From CAYPPG01 sp964412555 (GTDB lineage: Bacteria; Hinthialibacterota; Hinthialibacteria; Hinthialibacterales; Hinthialibacteraceae), in NCBI GenBank assembly GCA_964412555.1, contig CAYPPG010000014.1, positions 62,001 through 126,000 of the forward strand: a stretch of 64,000 nt of DNA, written 5' to 3'. The notes under the pieces are model-generated. The model had not been told where the DNA came from, searched no databases, and worked only from the letters and a program-made list of their open reading frames with translations. Positions 17,146-26,242 of the stretch are shown here, in pieces. The translations under genes and the position numbers were made by a program. Positions within the stretch are counted from its first letter, which is position 1. The number at the start of each line of letters is the position of its first letter.

Positions 17146-20088
17146 TCAATAAATTTCCCATCTCATCACCTTCGTTTCAGAATCAAAGGTATCGGAAAAC
17201 ACAACTTTTCCATTGACGAGAACTTCGAAATTGTCGAATTGAGATGTCAATCCATTCAGCGAGCTGCCGGTAAGGCCAGGATACCCGGGGGATCGTTGAG
17301 CCAAACGGGGATCTTCCCAGACGATTTGAAACGGTTTTTCATTGGCTCCTGTTTTCCGAATGCGCCCCAGCAACCGCGCGCCCTCGGCTTGAAGGATCAT
17401 GGTATACCATTCTCCGATTTCCCACGAATAATCCCCGTTTGTTCCCCACGCAACCAGATCGTTGAGAAGATCGACGCTGCCAGTATCGTTATGGAAAAGA
17501 AGATTCAACCCCCTTTCCCCATCGTTCGGATTGACTCGAACCGCGACACCGGCGCGAGCGAGATCTTGATTTTCCCAATCCACCATGCGCACATCGGCTT
17601 TGACGGTGTAATCCCCCGTTCCGAAATTTCGCCCCACCCAAACATGTTTCGGATCAGTGTTGGAATCCGAATAACATGTCAATACGCCGTCCGTTACAGC
17701 CCACAGACCGGCGCCTACAACCCAATCGGAATCCAGCCCACCGCTTGGAAGCGAATATTGGATTTCCGAATCGGCGATTGGATATTCCGTTTCTCTATCG
17801 GCAGCCGTGCCTTCAAGGGTTGCTTTAAAAGGCGGATTGGAAAGAGGAGCTGTCAAATCATAGGTCAAAACAGCCTCACCGGTAAAATCGGAAATACTCC
17901 AAGTAATCGTATTGGAACTAATAGATACAATGCCGGTGTTCGCACGAACATTGGATACGGAAAATCGATCCGGAATGTTTTCTTTTACTGTTGCAAATAT
18001 TCCTTTTTCCTCGATGGATTGAACAACAACTTGAATCCCCACTATTGTCGAACCGGCTTGGTAAGTATTCCGCGGCAAAATCCGCTCTGCCATAAATGAA
18101 GTCGGAAAATGTGTCCGTAAAAATTGATGGCGATTGTGGAGGAAAAAACGCATGGTGTCATACGATTCCGTAATTTGGTTACGCCGGGTACGGCGAGTGC
18201 TGCCGGTATAGGATTCGAGCAAATCCAGATCGTCGAGTAGCAACTGTTCTTTTTCATCGATCATTCCGCCAATGCGCTCTTCAGAAAATAAGCCGTCCAA
18301 TGCTTCTTTCACCCGGCGTACATATTCCTGATGGAGTTCCGGATCCATATGAAACGGGCGGCTGATGGGGCCAATCAGATTCCGATTGATCAATTCCGGA
18401 GAGCCGGGCGCATGGCCGGTCAGTGGAAAATCGACCGGCATTTTCCAGAACATCGGATCGGAATCAGTAAAACCGAAGGTTTTATCCAAATCCCAAGGAA
18501 TGATTTCCCACTGATCAATGGGAGAAGGATTATGATAGAGAAACATGTTGTTCTTGATGCCGTCCCAATGGCTCATCAAATTCAAAGCGACCTCATATCC
18601 CATGATTTCATCGATTACTAGATACTTGCGCAGCGATTCGGAAAGATTCGTACGGTTGTTTCGATTCACATTCTTAAAGAGTTCCCGGTAATCATCATCG
18701 CCTTCATCGAGGTTGGTCTTTTTGGAATAACCGCCGGGTTCGTTGTAAGCGATTTTGTAGATGTTGCCGTCCGCATCCCGGTTGTTGATGCGAAGAAATT
18801 GTTCATTTGGTTGCTGCACATATATCCGTTGAGTGTGATTGCCGCGCTCGATGACTCGCAGCCATTCACTTTGCAGCGACAAGACACCAAAGTCTTCAAA
18901 AATACGAAATGAAAGTTGCTCCACATGAGGCGATTGCGGACCGGCAGTGGTACCGCCTCCAGGTCTTTCAGGAATAATATTCAGTGTGCGATTCCCAAGT
19001 AGTTCTTCTCCCTTGATAAACTTTATTTTTTGCCCATTACGCGAATTGATAACACGCGCCCCATCGCGAACAAGAACCGGCTCATTTCCGAGAGGCTTAT
19101 ACACAGCTCCGCTTATCATCATCGTTTGATTCTGGATATGCGTTGCGATACCGGGATACATCCATAAAATTGGAAGCCGAGCCGGGATCTCATCATACAC
19201 AAAGTAACTTTCAAAGGGACGCGGCTCAGAAACATGAGGCAACCGAATTTCTTGTCCATCGAGTAACTTCACATTCAAGCCGAACCGAATTAACGATTGA
19301 GACGGCTGCTTGGGAACTTCGGCATAATAAGCACTGATATCGCCTGCCATTTCACGAAAGGACATTGGAAGAGTAAATGTATCTCGTACTGTTGTGTTTC
19401 GAATCACTTCCACTAGTAAAGAAGCGGAAGCGATAAGGTCGGAACCGTCCAAGAATATTTCGGCCTGCACCGCATCTGCAGATGATGGATACGGCGGATC
19501 GAGTTGATAGGAAACAATGGTCGGTTTGGGAGGTGTTCCATTCACCGTATTCACTCGTGCGGGAGTTCCTCCATCTTGGAGAGAAGCACGCCAGGAATGA
19601 TGGTCATCTGTCATTAGGTTCGGTGAAATACGTTCCAACGTTGCGCCATATCCATCCGCTCCGCGCGACCAGGGCGGATCATCGCTGTAAGTCATACTAT
19701 CAACGATGGTTCCATCGGGCGAGCGAAGGATTATCGATTCACCGCTGTTAGAAAGTTTCCCAATAAAAGGACCGGTTTTTGAAATATTCCGCCAAGCCCG
19801 ATGAGAAGGATCCCGTACCACTAAAACATAAGCATGAGATCGAATAGTTGTTCCGCTCGGAAAAGAAAACGCCACCCCATCGGTAAATGCATACCCTGAT
19901 AGATCGATCGTTTTCGAGGTCGGATTGTAAAGTTCGATGAATTCCGTCGGCACGTCTTCAGGCGGATGATAGTAAATCTCATTGATGACAACATCATTAG
20001 CAGCAAAAACATAAGGAAGAAAAACGACGAACAACTCTAAAAGCCAAACTAAACGGATCACTGAACACTTTCCTTTTCGTTTCTTCAA
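17146..20088 (-). CDS. Secreted lamin-tail/CotH protein with C-terminal V-x2-W-x-I-Y motif
   Basis: 980 aa. A basic start (MKKRKGKC) and a hydrophobic run (LVWLLELFVVFLPYVFA) form the signal peptide. Residues ~30-145 are a lamin-tail domain (VVINEIYYHP, FIELYNPTSKTIDLSGY). Residues ~330-650 are a CotH kinase-like domain (RIFEDFGVLSLQSEW, FLRINNRDADGN, MSHWDGIKNNMFLYHN, WEIIPWDLDKTFG with the expected D-x-D). Residues ~695-780 carry the Ig/DUF11-like module shared with the 14576 protein. Residues ~785-965 form a LamG/DUF1080-like sandwich. It ends VMRWEIY. CotH proteins of this architecture are found in cellulosome-like and surface complexes; actual kinase activity is not shown by the sequence. 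Confidence 0.8.
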   Translation of the reverse strand: MKKRKGKCSVIRLVWLLELFVVFLPYVFAANDVVINEIYYHPPEDVPTEFIELYNPTSKTIDLSGYAFTDGVAFSFPSGTTIRSHAYVLVVRDPSHRAWRNISKTGPFIGKLSNSGESIILRSPDGTIVDSMTYSDDPPWSRGADGYGATLERISPNLMTDDHHSWRASLQDGGTPARVNTVNGTPPKPTIVSYQLDPPYPSSADAVQAEIFLDGSDLIASASLLVEVIRNTTVRDTFTLPMSFREMAGDISAYYAEVPKQPSQSLIRFGLNVKLLDGQEIRLPHVSEPRPFESYFVYDEIPARLPILWMYPGIATHIQNQTMMISGAVYKPLGNEPVLVRDGARVINSRNGQKIKFIKGEELLGNRTLNIIPERPGGGTTAGPQSPHVEQLSFRIFEDFGVLSLQSEWLRVIERGNHTQRIYVQQPNEQFLRINNRDADGNIYKIAYNEPGGYSKKTNLDEGDDDYRELFKNVNRNNRTNLSESLRKYLVIDEIMGYEVALNLMSHWDGIKNNMFLYHNPSPIDQWEIIPWDLDKTFGFTDSDPMFWKMPVDFPLTGHAPGSPELINRNLIGPISRPFHMDPELHQEYVRRVKEALDGLFSEERIGGMIDEKEQLLLDDLDLLESYTGSTRRTRRNQITESYDTMRFFLHNRHQFLRTHFPTSFMAERILPRNTYQAGSTIVGIQVVVQSIEEKGIFATVKENIPDRFSVSNVRANTGIVSISSNTITWSISDFTGEAVLTYDLTAPLSNPPFKATLEGTAADRETEYPIADSEIQYSLPSGGLDSDWVVGAGLWAVTDGVLTCYSDSNTDPKHVWVGRNFGTGDYTVKADVRMVDWENQDLARAGVAVRVNPNDGERGLNLLFHNDTGSVDLLNDLVAWGTNGDYSWEIGEWYTMILQAEGARLLGRIRKTGANEKPFQIVWEDPRLAQRSPGYPGLTGSSLNGLTSQFDNFEVLVNGKVVFSDTFDSETKVMRWEIY

Positions 20089-20197
20089 ACAATATCTTAA
20101 ATGGGTACTTCTGTCAGTAGTATAGACAAGTAAAAAAATAGATCGATATGTATAATTTTACAGCTTCAAAAGCCTGTGGCAACAAGGCCTATCTCGC

Positions 20198-20203
20198 TAT
20201 AAT
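20198..20203 (+). promoter_or_regulatory. Candidate -10 element for the STAS fusion gene
   Basis: A perfect TATAAT lies 39 bp before the TTG start at 20242; no good -35 hexamer is seen at the proper distance. Confidence 0.3.
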
Positions 20204-20241
20204 TATCCTCAGAAATAAATCATAGAGAGGGGGCGTAATCC

Positions 20242-21456
20242 TTGTTAGACAGCACTGTAATAGACGATTTGGGATTGAAATGGATCATACTTAAAGGCCG
20301 AATTGACAGTATCACTGCACCGGATATTCAAGCACAAGTGAAAGAACTGATTGCTCAAGGCGAACGAATACTCGTTGCCAATTTGGAAGATGTAAATTAC
20401 ATGAGTAGTGCAGGTCTACGAGTACTCGTCTCTTCTCAACAACAATTGAAAAAAGCAGGGGGAGAAATCATTCTCTATCGGGCAAGCGAAAATATACTCG
20501 AGCTGTTCCGCATGAGCAGTTTCGATAAAATTTTCAAAATTCTCGACACTCGCGAAGAAATCCAGTCTCTTTTCGACACAACCACCGCACTCGAGAATAT
20601 CGGTACTCAGAATATCAATGGCATTGCACTCCGATACACCAAAAAACAAGTTCCGCCGGGAAAATTATTCACGATTGGTTCTCAAGCCAAACTCCCTCAT
20701 GCTCAATATGCAAAAGAAGATATGGTTACTCTGAAAGCCAATGATATTCAATTTGGAACCGGATTAGCCTCTTTGGGAGCGAATTTTGATGAATGTAAAG
20801 ATTTTTTCGGAGAAGCATTGATCATTCATCGACATTTTTTTTTCTACCCGGCAGTGAAACGGCCGGCCGTCGATTTCATGCTTTGCTCCCAAGAAGATTC
20901 CAATCTGGAATATCAATTCCTGCACGGCTTCGGATTTAACGGAGATTACGCCACTACATTATCATTTGAAGGATCGGATGGATTTGTGGAACTCCATGAA
21001 TTGATCGACGCATTTTTCACCATTTCGGAAGCCAACAAAATCGGGATTGTTTTATTGGGAGAAAGCAAAGGTTTTTGGGGGATGCATCTCAAACAGGTTC
21101 CCATCATTGAAAATCAGCCACAAAACGGTAAGGAAATTTTCGATTCGGAGAATTTTACCGGTTGGATGAATTTCCCGGTCGAACCGGACGCTGTCAACAA
21201 TATCGTCGCCGCTGTCGGCATTGCCGTGAAAGAACTCGAAACGGAAAAATCGGATATTCAGGAATTGATTGCAAAAGGCGGAAATTTTCACTTGCATGGC
21301 GGGCTTTTTGATAAAGAACCGCTCAGCAAAAATCATGAACAGTTCGAGAACGAATTGCAACGGGTGCTAACGCAACTCGAAGCATTCAAAGTCCAGCACA
21401 TTCTCGGACAAAGCCGGTTTAGCAGCGGCTTGGCGGGAATTATCGAATTGGAGTAA
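20242..21456 (+). CDS. STAS-domain protein with a large unrecognised C-terminal domain
   Basis: 404 aa, TTG start with GAGAGGGGG upstream and no alternative ATG. Residues 1-112 are an anti-sigma-factor-antagonist STAS domain (ILKGRIDSITAPDI, VNYMSSAGLRVLVSS); Ser56 lines up with the serine phosphorylated in SpoIIAA. Residues ~115-404 belong to no family I recognise: alpha/beta in character, with GALRYTKKQ-like strands, HRHFFFYPAVKRPAVD, LHGFGFNGDYATTLSFEGSDG and LLGESKGFWGMH. Cytoplasmic. Ahead of the ABC/PP2C locus, a place for it in a partner-switching pathway is inferred. Two hairpins separate it from the permease gene. Confidence 0.7.
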   Translation: MLDSTVIDDLGLKWIILKGRIDSITAPDIQAQVKELIAQGERILVANLEDVNYMSSAGLRVLVSSQQQLKKAGGEIILYRASENILELFRMSSFDKIFKILDTREEIQSLFDTTTALENIGTQNINGIALRYTKKQVPPGKLFTIGSQAKLPHAQYAKEDMVTLKANDIQFGTGLASLGANFDECKDFFGEALIIHRHFFFYPAVKRPAVDFMLCSQEDSNLEYQFLHGFGFNGDYATTLSFEGSDGFVELHELIDAFFTISEANKIGIVLLGESKGFWGMHLKQVPIIENQPQNGKEIFDSENFTGWMNFPVEPDAVNNIVAAVGIAVKELETEKSDIQELIAKGGNFHLHGGLFDKEPLSKNHEQFENELQRVLTQLEAFKVQHILGQSRFSSGLAGIIELE

Positions 21457-21459
21457 TTC

Positions 21460-21512
21460 GGGCAATCACGCAGGATTGCCCCTACTGTAAGGGGAGACTT
21501 ATGTGTCTCCCC
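21460..21512. repeat. Tandem hairpins of an interspersed repeat, possible terminator
   Basis: GGGCAATC/GATTGCCC (21460-21467, 21474-21481) and GGGGAGAC/GTCTCCCC (21491-21498, 21505-21512) are two perfect 8-bp stems, 3 bp after the STAS fusion stop. They have the form of interspersed palindromic repeats common between genes in uncultured bacteria and may also end transcription. Confidence 0.6.
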
Positions 21513-21573
21513 GATATTCGTTGTGAGTTATATGCATTTCAAACATTAAAAATTTAATTAAAAGAGAAGAATC

Positions 21574-24429
21574 ATGGAACTTTGGATCGGCGCGCTCAAT
21601 CTTGGTTTTCTATATGCCTTTATGACGATGGGAGTTTTTATTACATTCCGCATCAATGATTTTCCCGATATTACCGTTGACGGGAGTTTCACCTCCGGTG
21701 CAGCGGCAGCCGCCGTGTTGCTTGTTGCGGGATACAATCCGGTCATCGCTTTACTCGCCGCATTTTTGATCGGGGGACTCGCGGGAGCGGTAACCGCCGT
21801 GATTCACACCCGCTTCAACATCAACGGTCTGTTAGCCGGGATTTTGGTCATGACCGGTTTGTATTCTGTCAATCTTCATATTATGCAGCGGTCCAACATC
21901 CCCCTTCTCAATCAAACCACATTGATCACCTATGCTGAAAAATGGAATCCCGGTATTCCGGAACAGAGCTGGCTCGCGCTTACACTTTGCGTTCTTATGG
22001 CCATCTTTTGGTTACTTGCTTCTCTCTTCTTCAAAACCGACTTGGGAGTGGCCATGCGGGCTACCGGCAATAACCGAACAATGGCTGCGGCTTCCGGAAT
22101 CAATGTCAATTTGATGACCATTTTCGGTGTCGCACTGGCGAATGGACTTGTCGGTGTTTCCGGAGGGCTGGTGGCGCAGTATCAGGGATTCGCCGATATC
22201 GGTATGGGCATCGGCACAATCGTCATCGGCTTGGCGGCAGTCATTATTGGGGAATCGATCATCCCAATGCGTTCAATGTATGCAAAAGTGTTGAGCGTCA
22301 TCGCCGGTTCGGTCGTTTTCCGTTTCATGATCGCTTTCGCTCTCTATGTCGGTATGGATCCGATGGACTTGAAACTACTAACGGCGATATTTGTTTTGTT
22401 GACGCTCATCATTTCCACAACGGTTGCAGGAAAAGAGGGGAAAAAGAGAGAATGGGGAGTATGGATTCGCGAGACAGTGCAAAGCCGAAAATTCCAATTC
22501 GGTACTGCGGGGATTATTATAATCATCATCTTCTCTGTCTTCGCTTTTATGCCAGATAAGGAAGCTTCAACTCCAAGCCGAACTTACAAAATCGGTCTTG
22601 TCCAGATCAGCGATCATGGCCTGCTTAACATTACCCGCGACAGTTTTGTTGAAGAAATGGAACGAATCGGTTACAAACAGGGAGACAATTGCGACATCCA
22701 ACTGGAAAACGCAAACGGCGACCAACCGACTGTCAATACGATTTTGGATAAATTCATCAATGACGATGTCGATTTAGTTCTCACCATCTCCACTCCGTGC
22801 ACACAAGCGGCTATCCACAAGATCAAAAATAGGCCGGTTGTATTTGCCACGGTTGCCAATCCCTTTATCATCGATGCCGGTACATCCGATACGGAACACC
22901 AACCCAATGTAACCGGTGTCTACGGTTCAGTCCCTATGGACAAAACGATGAATCTGGTTCGTGAGATTTTTTCCGGCCCCCTCAAAATTGGAGCGATTTG
23001 GGATCCCGCCCATGCCAATTCCGTATTCAATGTCGAACAACTGAAAGCCGCTGTCGCAGCGGATCCAAATGCGACTTTCGAAGGCGTCAATATTTCCAAC
23101 TCTTCCGAAGTGTACCAAGCCGCACAATCTCTAGTGAACAAGGGAATCGATGTCTTTGTTCTCCCACCGGATAACATTGTCTATTCCGCTTTCGAATCTG
23201 TCGTCAAAGCGTCGCTTCCGAAGAAAATCCCCATCTTCACAAGCGATGTGGAACGCTTGGCGGATGGAGCACTCGGTGCTTTGGGATACGATTACACCAG
23301 CAGTGGACAACAAGCCGCATATGTTGTCGATCGAATTTTCAAAGGGGAAAATCCAAAGGATATCCCCTTCGAACAATATAAAAAATTGACCATCGGTTTT
23401 AGTATGGATACCGCTCAAGAACTCGGTGTGAAGATACCTCCTCCGGTTTTGGAGAAAGCCACCTTAATTCAAAAGGGGCAAAAAATCATCGACAAGACAC
23501 AAGATGCAGCCACTGTCGAGTCAGTCGACGATGTTCAGAGAAAACTCGCTATTTTCCGCTTCAGCGATCACGTCGTGTTAATCGAAACGGAAAAAGGAAT
23601 TCAGGATCAGTTGAAAGAAAGCGGTACATTGAAAAAATATAACATCACTGTCGATCTCAAAAATGCCCAAAACGATTTCGCCATGGCGCAATCGGTTGCA
23701 CAAGATATTGTGCGGCAACAATATGATTACGTCATGACCATCTCCACTCCCGCCCTGCAGGTCACAGCCCAATTCAACAAAACAATCCCTCATATTTTCG
23801 GAGCGGTCACCGACCCGTATCGTATGGGAGTGGCCAAAAATCCAGAAGAGCATCAAGCCAACATTACCGGTGTGGCGACACTGCAGCCGGTGGAAGCCAC
23901 GATCAAAGTCATGCGTGAACTGTTTCCTCAAGCCAAAAAGATCGGCTACGTTTGGAATCCGGCCGAAGCCTGCTCGGAAGCATGTACCTATAAAGCGCGA
24001 GACGCCGTAAAGGAAACCAATTTCGAACTCATCGAAGTCAGCGTCAGCAGCACAAACGAAGTGATGGATGCCGTAAACGCCCTGCTCAATCGCGAAATCG
24101 ATTTGTTTCTGACATCCGGCGATAACACGGTTATGCTGGCACTGGAAACCATTGCGCAAACATTACAGAAAAAACAAATTCCTTACTTCACCAACAATCC
24201 TAGTGACATTGAGCACGGTGCTTTTCTTTCCATCGGTGCTGATTATTACGAGGTGGGGCAGGAAACCGCCAGAATGGCGATTCGTGTTATCGAAGGCGAA
24301 TCACCAAAGGAGATCTCGATCAATAATTTTGTTCCGGAAAAAATGTATGTCAACAAAGCGTTGGCCGAGGAGTACGGCATCCAGCTGCCGGAGGACTTTT
24401 TGAAACGAGCAGCCCAAGTAAAGGAATAA
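21574..24429 (+). CDS. ABC transporter permease fused to two tandem substrate-binding domains
   Basis: 951 aa, about three times the length of a usual permease. Residues ~1-290 are a BPD/LivH-type permease of the class paired with TrpX-like binding proteins (FITFRINDFPDITVDGSFTSG, DLGVAMRATGNN, GLVAQYQGFADIGMGIGTIV). An extra membrane helix at ~311-327 (GIIIIIIFSVFAFM) tethers what follows. Residues ~335-625 and ~650-945 are two copies of the ABC_sub_bind (PF04392) fold, each with TISTP, an F-[AG]-V-T/A-N/D-P motif, N-[VI]-TGV and GAL/GAFLSIGxDY-x(6)-Q-A/T-A. The two copies are diverged, so they may bind different ligands. A Trp/Tyr or aromatic substrate is suggested by the family only. The ATPase gene follows 2 bp later. 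Confidence 0.82.
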   Translation: MELWIGALNLGFLYAFMTMGVFITFRINDFPDITVDGSFTSGAAAAAVLLVAGYNPVIALLAAFLIGGLAGAVTAVIHTRFNINGLLAGILVMTGLYSVNLHIMQRSNIPLLNQTTLITYAEKWNPGIPEQSWLALTLCVLMAIFWLLASLFFKTDLGVAMRATGNNRTMAAASGINVNLMTIFGVALANGLVGVSGGLVAQYQGFADIGMGIGTIVIGLAAVIIGESIIPMRSMYAKVLSVIAGSVVFRFMIAFALYVGMDPMDLKLLTAIFVLLTLIISTTVAGKEGKKREWGVWIRETVQSRKFQFGTAGIIIIIIFSVFAFMPDKEASTPSRTYKIGLVQISDHGLLNITRDSFVEEMERIGYKQGDNCDIQLENANGDQPTVNTILDKFINDDVDLVLTISTPCTQAAIHKIKNRPVVFATVANPFIIDAGTSDTEHQPNVTGVYGSVPMDKTMNLVREIFSGPLKIGAIWDPAHANSVFNVEQLKAAVAADPNATFEGVNISNSSEVYQAAQSLVNKGIDVFVLPPDNIVYSAFESVVKASLPKKIPIFTSDVERLADGALGALGYDYTSSGQQAAYVVDRIFKGENPKDIPFEQYKKLTIGFSMDTAQELGVKIPPPVLEKATLIQKGQKIIDKTQDAATVESVDDVQRKLAIFRFSDHVVLIETEKGIQDQLKESGTLKKYNITVDLKNAQNDFAMAQSVAQDIVRQQYDYVMTISTPALQVTAQFNKTIPHIFGAVTDPYRMGVAKNPEEHQANITGVATLQPVEATIKVMRELFPQAKKIGYVWNPAEACSEACTYKARDAVKETNFELIEVSVSSTNEVMDAVNALLNREIDLFLTSGDNTVMLALETIAQTLQKKQIPYFTNNPSDIEHGAFLSIGADYYEVGQETARMAIRVIEGESPKEISINNFVPEKMYVNKALAEEYGIQLPEDFLKRAAQVKE

Positions 24430-24431
24430 CG

Positions 24432-25244
24432 ATGATTACCATAACCAATTATCACAAGCGATTCAACGCCGGCACAGCAAACGAAGTGTATGCACTTCGT
24501 GGCATTGATCTTACCGTAAACGAAGGCGATTTCGTCACGATCATCGGTACGAACGGATCGGGGAAATCCACCTTGCTCAACGCCGTGGCCGGGAGTTTCC
24601 TGCCGGATGAAGGAACCGTCACCATCGCGGGAAATAATGTAACCCGCAAAAAAGATTTCAAACGTGCGAAATATATATCCCGCGTATTCCAAAATCCGTT
24701 CATGGGAACGGCCACCGATATGACGATTGCCGAAAACCTGCATATGGCCTCCCTCCGAAGCAAAAGAACGTTCCCGAAAATCGGTCTGAATTCAGAGCGC
24801 CGAAATCAGTATCGGGAGCAAGTGGAAGAGTTGGAAATGCAATTGGAGGACCGGCTTGACAATGTCATCGGCACGCTTTCCGGCGGCCAGCGCCAAGCAC
24901 TGACGCTGCTGATGGCAGTCATCAATCATCCAAAAGTGTTGCTGCTGGATGAACATACAGCCGCTCTCGATCCGAAATCAGCGGCGCAAGTGATCAAACT
25001 AACTCAAAAATTCATTGAAGAAGAAAAACTAACTTCGATCATGGTCACCCATAGTATGCAGCAAGCGCTCGAACTGGGAAACCGGACGATTATGATGAAC
25101 AAAGGGCAAATCATCGACGATATCTCTCTCAAAGAAAAACAGCGATTGACAGTAAATGATCTATTGGATAAATTTGCGGAATTGCGAAAAACGGAACGGC
25201 TTACAGATGAGATGTTGGAGGAACTGCGCAGAGAGTACATTTAA
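24432..25244 (+). CDS. ABC transporter ATP-binding protein
   Basis: 270 aa. Walker A (GTNGSGKSTLLN), Q-loop (RVFQNPFMGTATDMT), signature LSGGQRQALTLL, Walker B (VLLLDEHTAALD) and the H-loop (VTHSMQQAL) are all present, so it should hydrolyse ATP. It drives the permease-SBP-SBP fusion, whose stop codon lies 2 bp upstream; AAGGA before the ATG sits inside that gene. The ATPase stop overlaps the ATG of the next gene by one base. Its similarity to LolD/TrpY-like ATPases of the same transporter class supports the assignment. Confidence 0.9.
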   Translation: MITITNYHKRFNAGTANEVYALRGIDLTVNEGDFVTIIGTNGSGKSTLLNAVAGSFLPDEGTVTIAGNNVTRKKDFKRAKYISRVFQNPFMGTATDMTIAENLHMASLRSKRTFPKIGLNSERRNQYREQVEELEMQLEDRLDNVIGTLSGGQRQALTLLMAVINHPKVLLLDEHTAALDPKSAAQVIKLTQKFIEEEKLTSIMVTHSMQQALELGNRTIMMNKGQIIDDISLKEKQRLTVNDLLDKFAELRKTERLTDEMLEELRREYI

Positions 25245-26242
25245 TGATGAAATTTGTATTACACCTGATCTTTATAGCACTTTGTTCTTGTCTTTCCCCT
25301 TACTGTGAAGAAAACACTCTTCGCGAAGTGAAATTTCTTCCTCAGTGGGAACCTCAAGCCCAATTCGCCGGGTATTATGTCGCGAAGGAAACGGGGATCT
25401 ATGAAAAACACGGCATGGATGTCACTATTCTCCGAGGCGGACCCGCCAATCCGGCTTGTGAAGGATTACGAACGGGAAAAGCCGACTTCGCCACCACTTT
25501 TCTTTCGACCGCACTCGAGCAAAGAGACAAAGACGTGAAGATTTGCAACATTGCGCAAATCGTCCAAAAATCCGCGCTGTTACTAGTCACGATGAAATCA
25601 TATGGCATCGAGACTCCATTGGATTTTGAAGGGAAAAAAATCAGTATCTGGCCCGATTTTTCTGTTCAACCCAAAGCATTGTTCCGGAAATTCGATGTGG
25701 ATGCCGAGATTATCCCGCAAACGTTCACCATGAATCTCTTTCTGCGGGGCGCGGTCGATGTCGCCTCGGCGATGTGGTATAACGAATATCACACTCTTCT
25801 CAATTCCGGTATCAACGAAGAGGAACTACAAGTTTTTTTCTACAGCAATTACGACCTGAATTTTCCGGAAGACGGTATTTATTGCATGGAAAAAACCCTA
25901 CAAGAAAACTGCAAGTTGTGCCAGGATTTTGTCGCCGCCTCTCTCGAAGGGTGGAGCTATGCGTTTTCCCATCCGGATGATGCATTGGACATCGTCATGA
26001 AATATGTGAAAGCAGCGAATTTGCCGACAAATCGCGTTCATCAACAATGGATGCTGGCACGAATGAAAGACATCATTCAACCATTAGGATGGAAAACACC
26101 GATGGGTAAAATGGTGGAAGAAGACTACAACACCGTCGCGGACGAATTGTTGAAAAACGGAATGATCTCCTATAAACCAACATATAGTGAATTTTATGAA
26201 AACTGCGCAACCCAATCCCAAGAAACAGAGTCTGGCCTATAA
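25244..26242 (+). CDS. NMT1/THI5-like periplasmic substrate-binding protein
   Basis: 332 aa with a short signal peptide (FVLHLIFIALCSCLSPYC). The mature part opens EVKFLPQWEPQAQFAGYYVA and continues IYEKHGMDVTILRGGPA, the SsuA/ThiY/NMT1 class of binding proteins for pyrimidines, sulfonates or related small molecules. The signal ends in a cysteine-containing stretch that could be a lipobox, but it is not a clean match. Its position between an ATPase and a phosphatase suggests it reports ligand binding to the signalling protein or supplies a third binding unit. Its end overlaps the next gene by 47 bp. Confidence 0.82.
   Translation: MMKFVLHLIFIALCSCLSPYCEENTLREVKFLPQWEPQAQFAGYYVAKETGIYEKHGMDVTILRGGPANPACEGLRTGKADFATTFLSTALEQRDKDVKICNIAQIVQKSALLLVTMKSYGIETPLDFEGKKISIWPDFSVQPKALFRKFDVDAEIIPQTFTMNLFLRGAVDVASAMWYNEYHTLLNSGINEEELQVFFYSNYDLNFPEDGIYCMEKTLQENCKLCQDFVAASLEGWSYAFSHPDDALDIVMKYVKAANLPTNRVHQQWMLARMKDIIQPLGWKTPMGKMVEEDYNTVADELLKNGMISYKPTYSEFYENCATQSQETESGL

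Noticed and set aside
17146..20088. CotH domain as proof of an active protein kinase
   Set aside because: The D-x-D is visible, but full kinase residues cannot be confirmed without an alignment.
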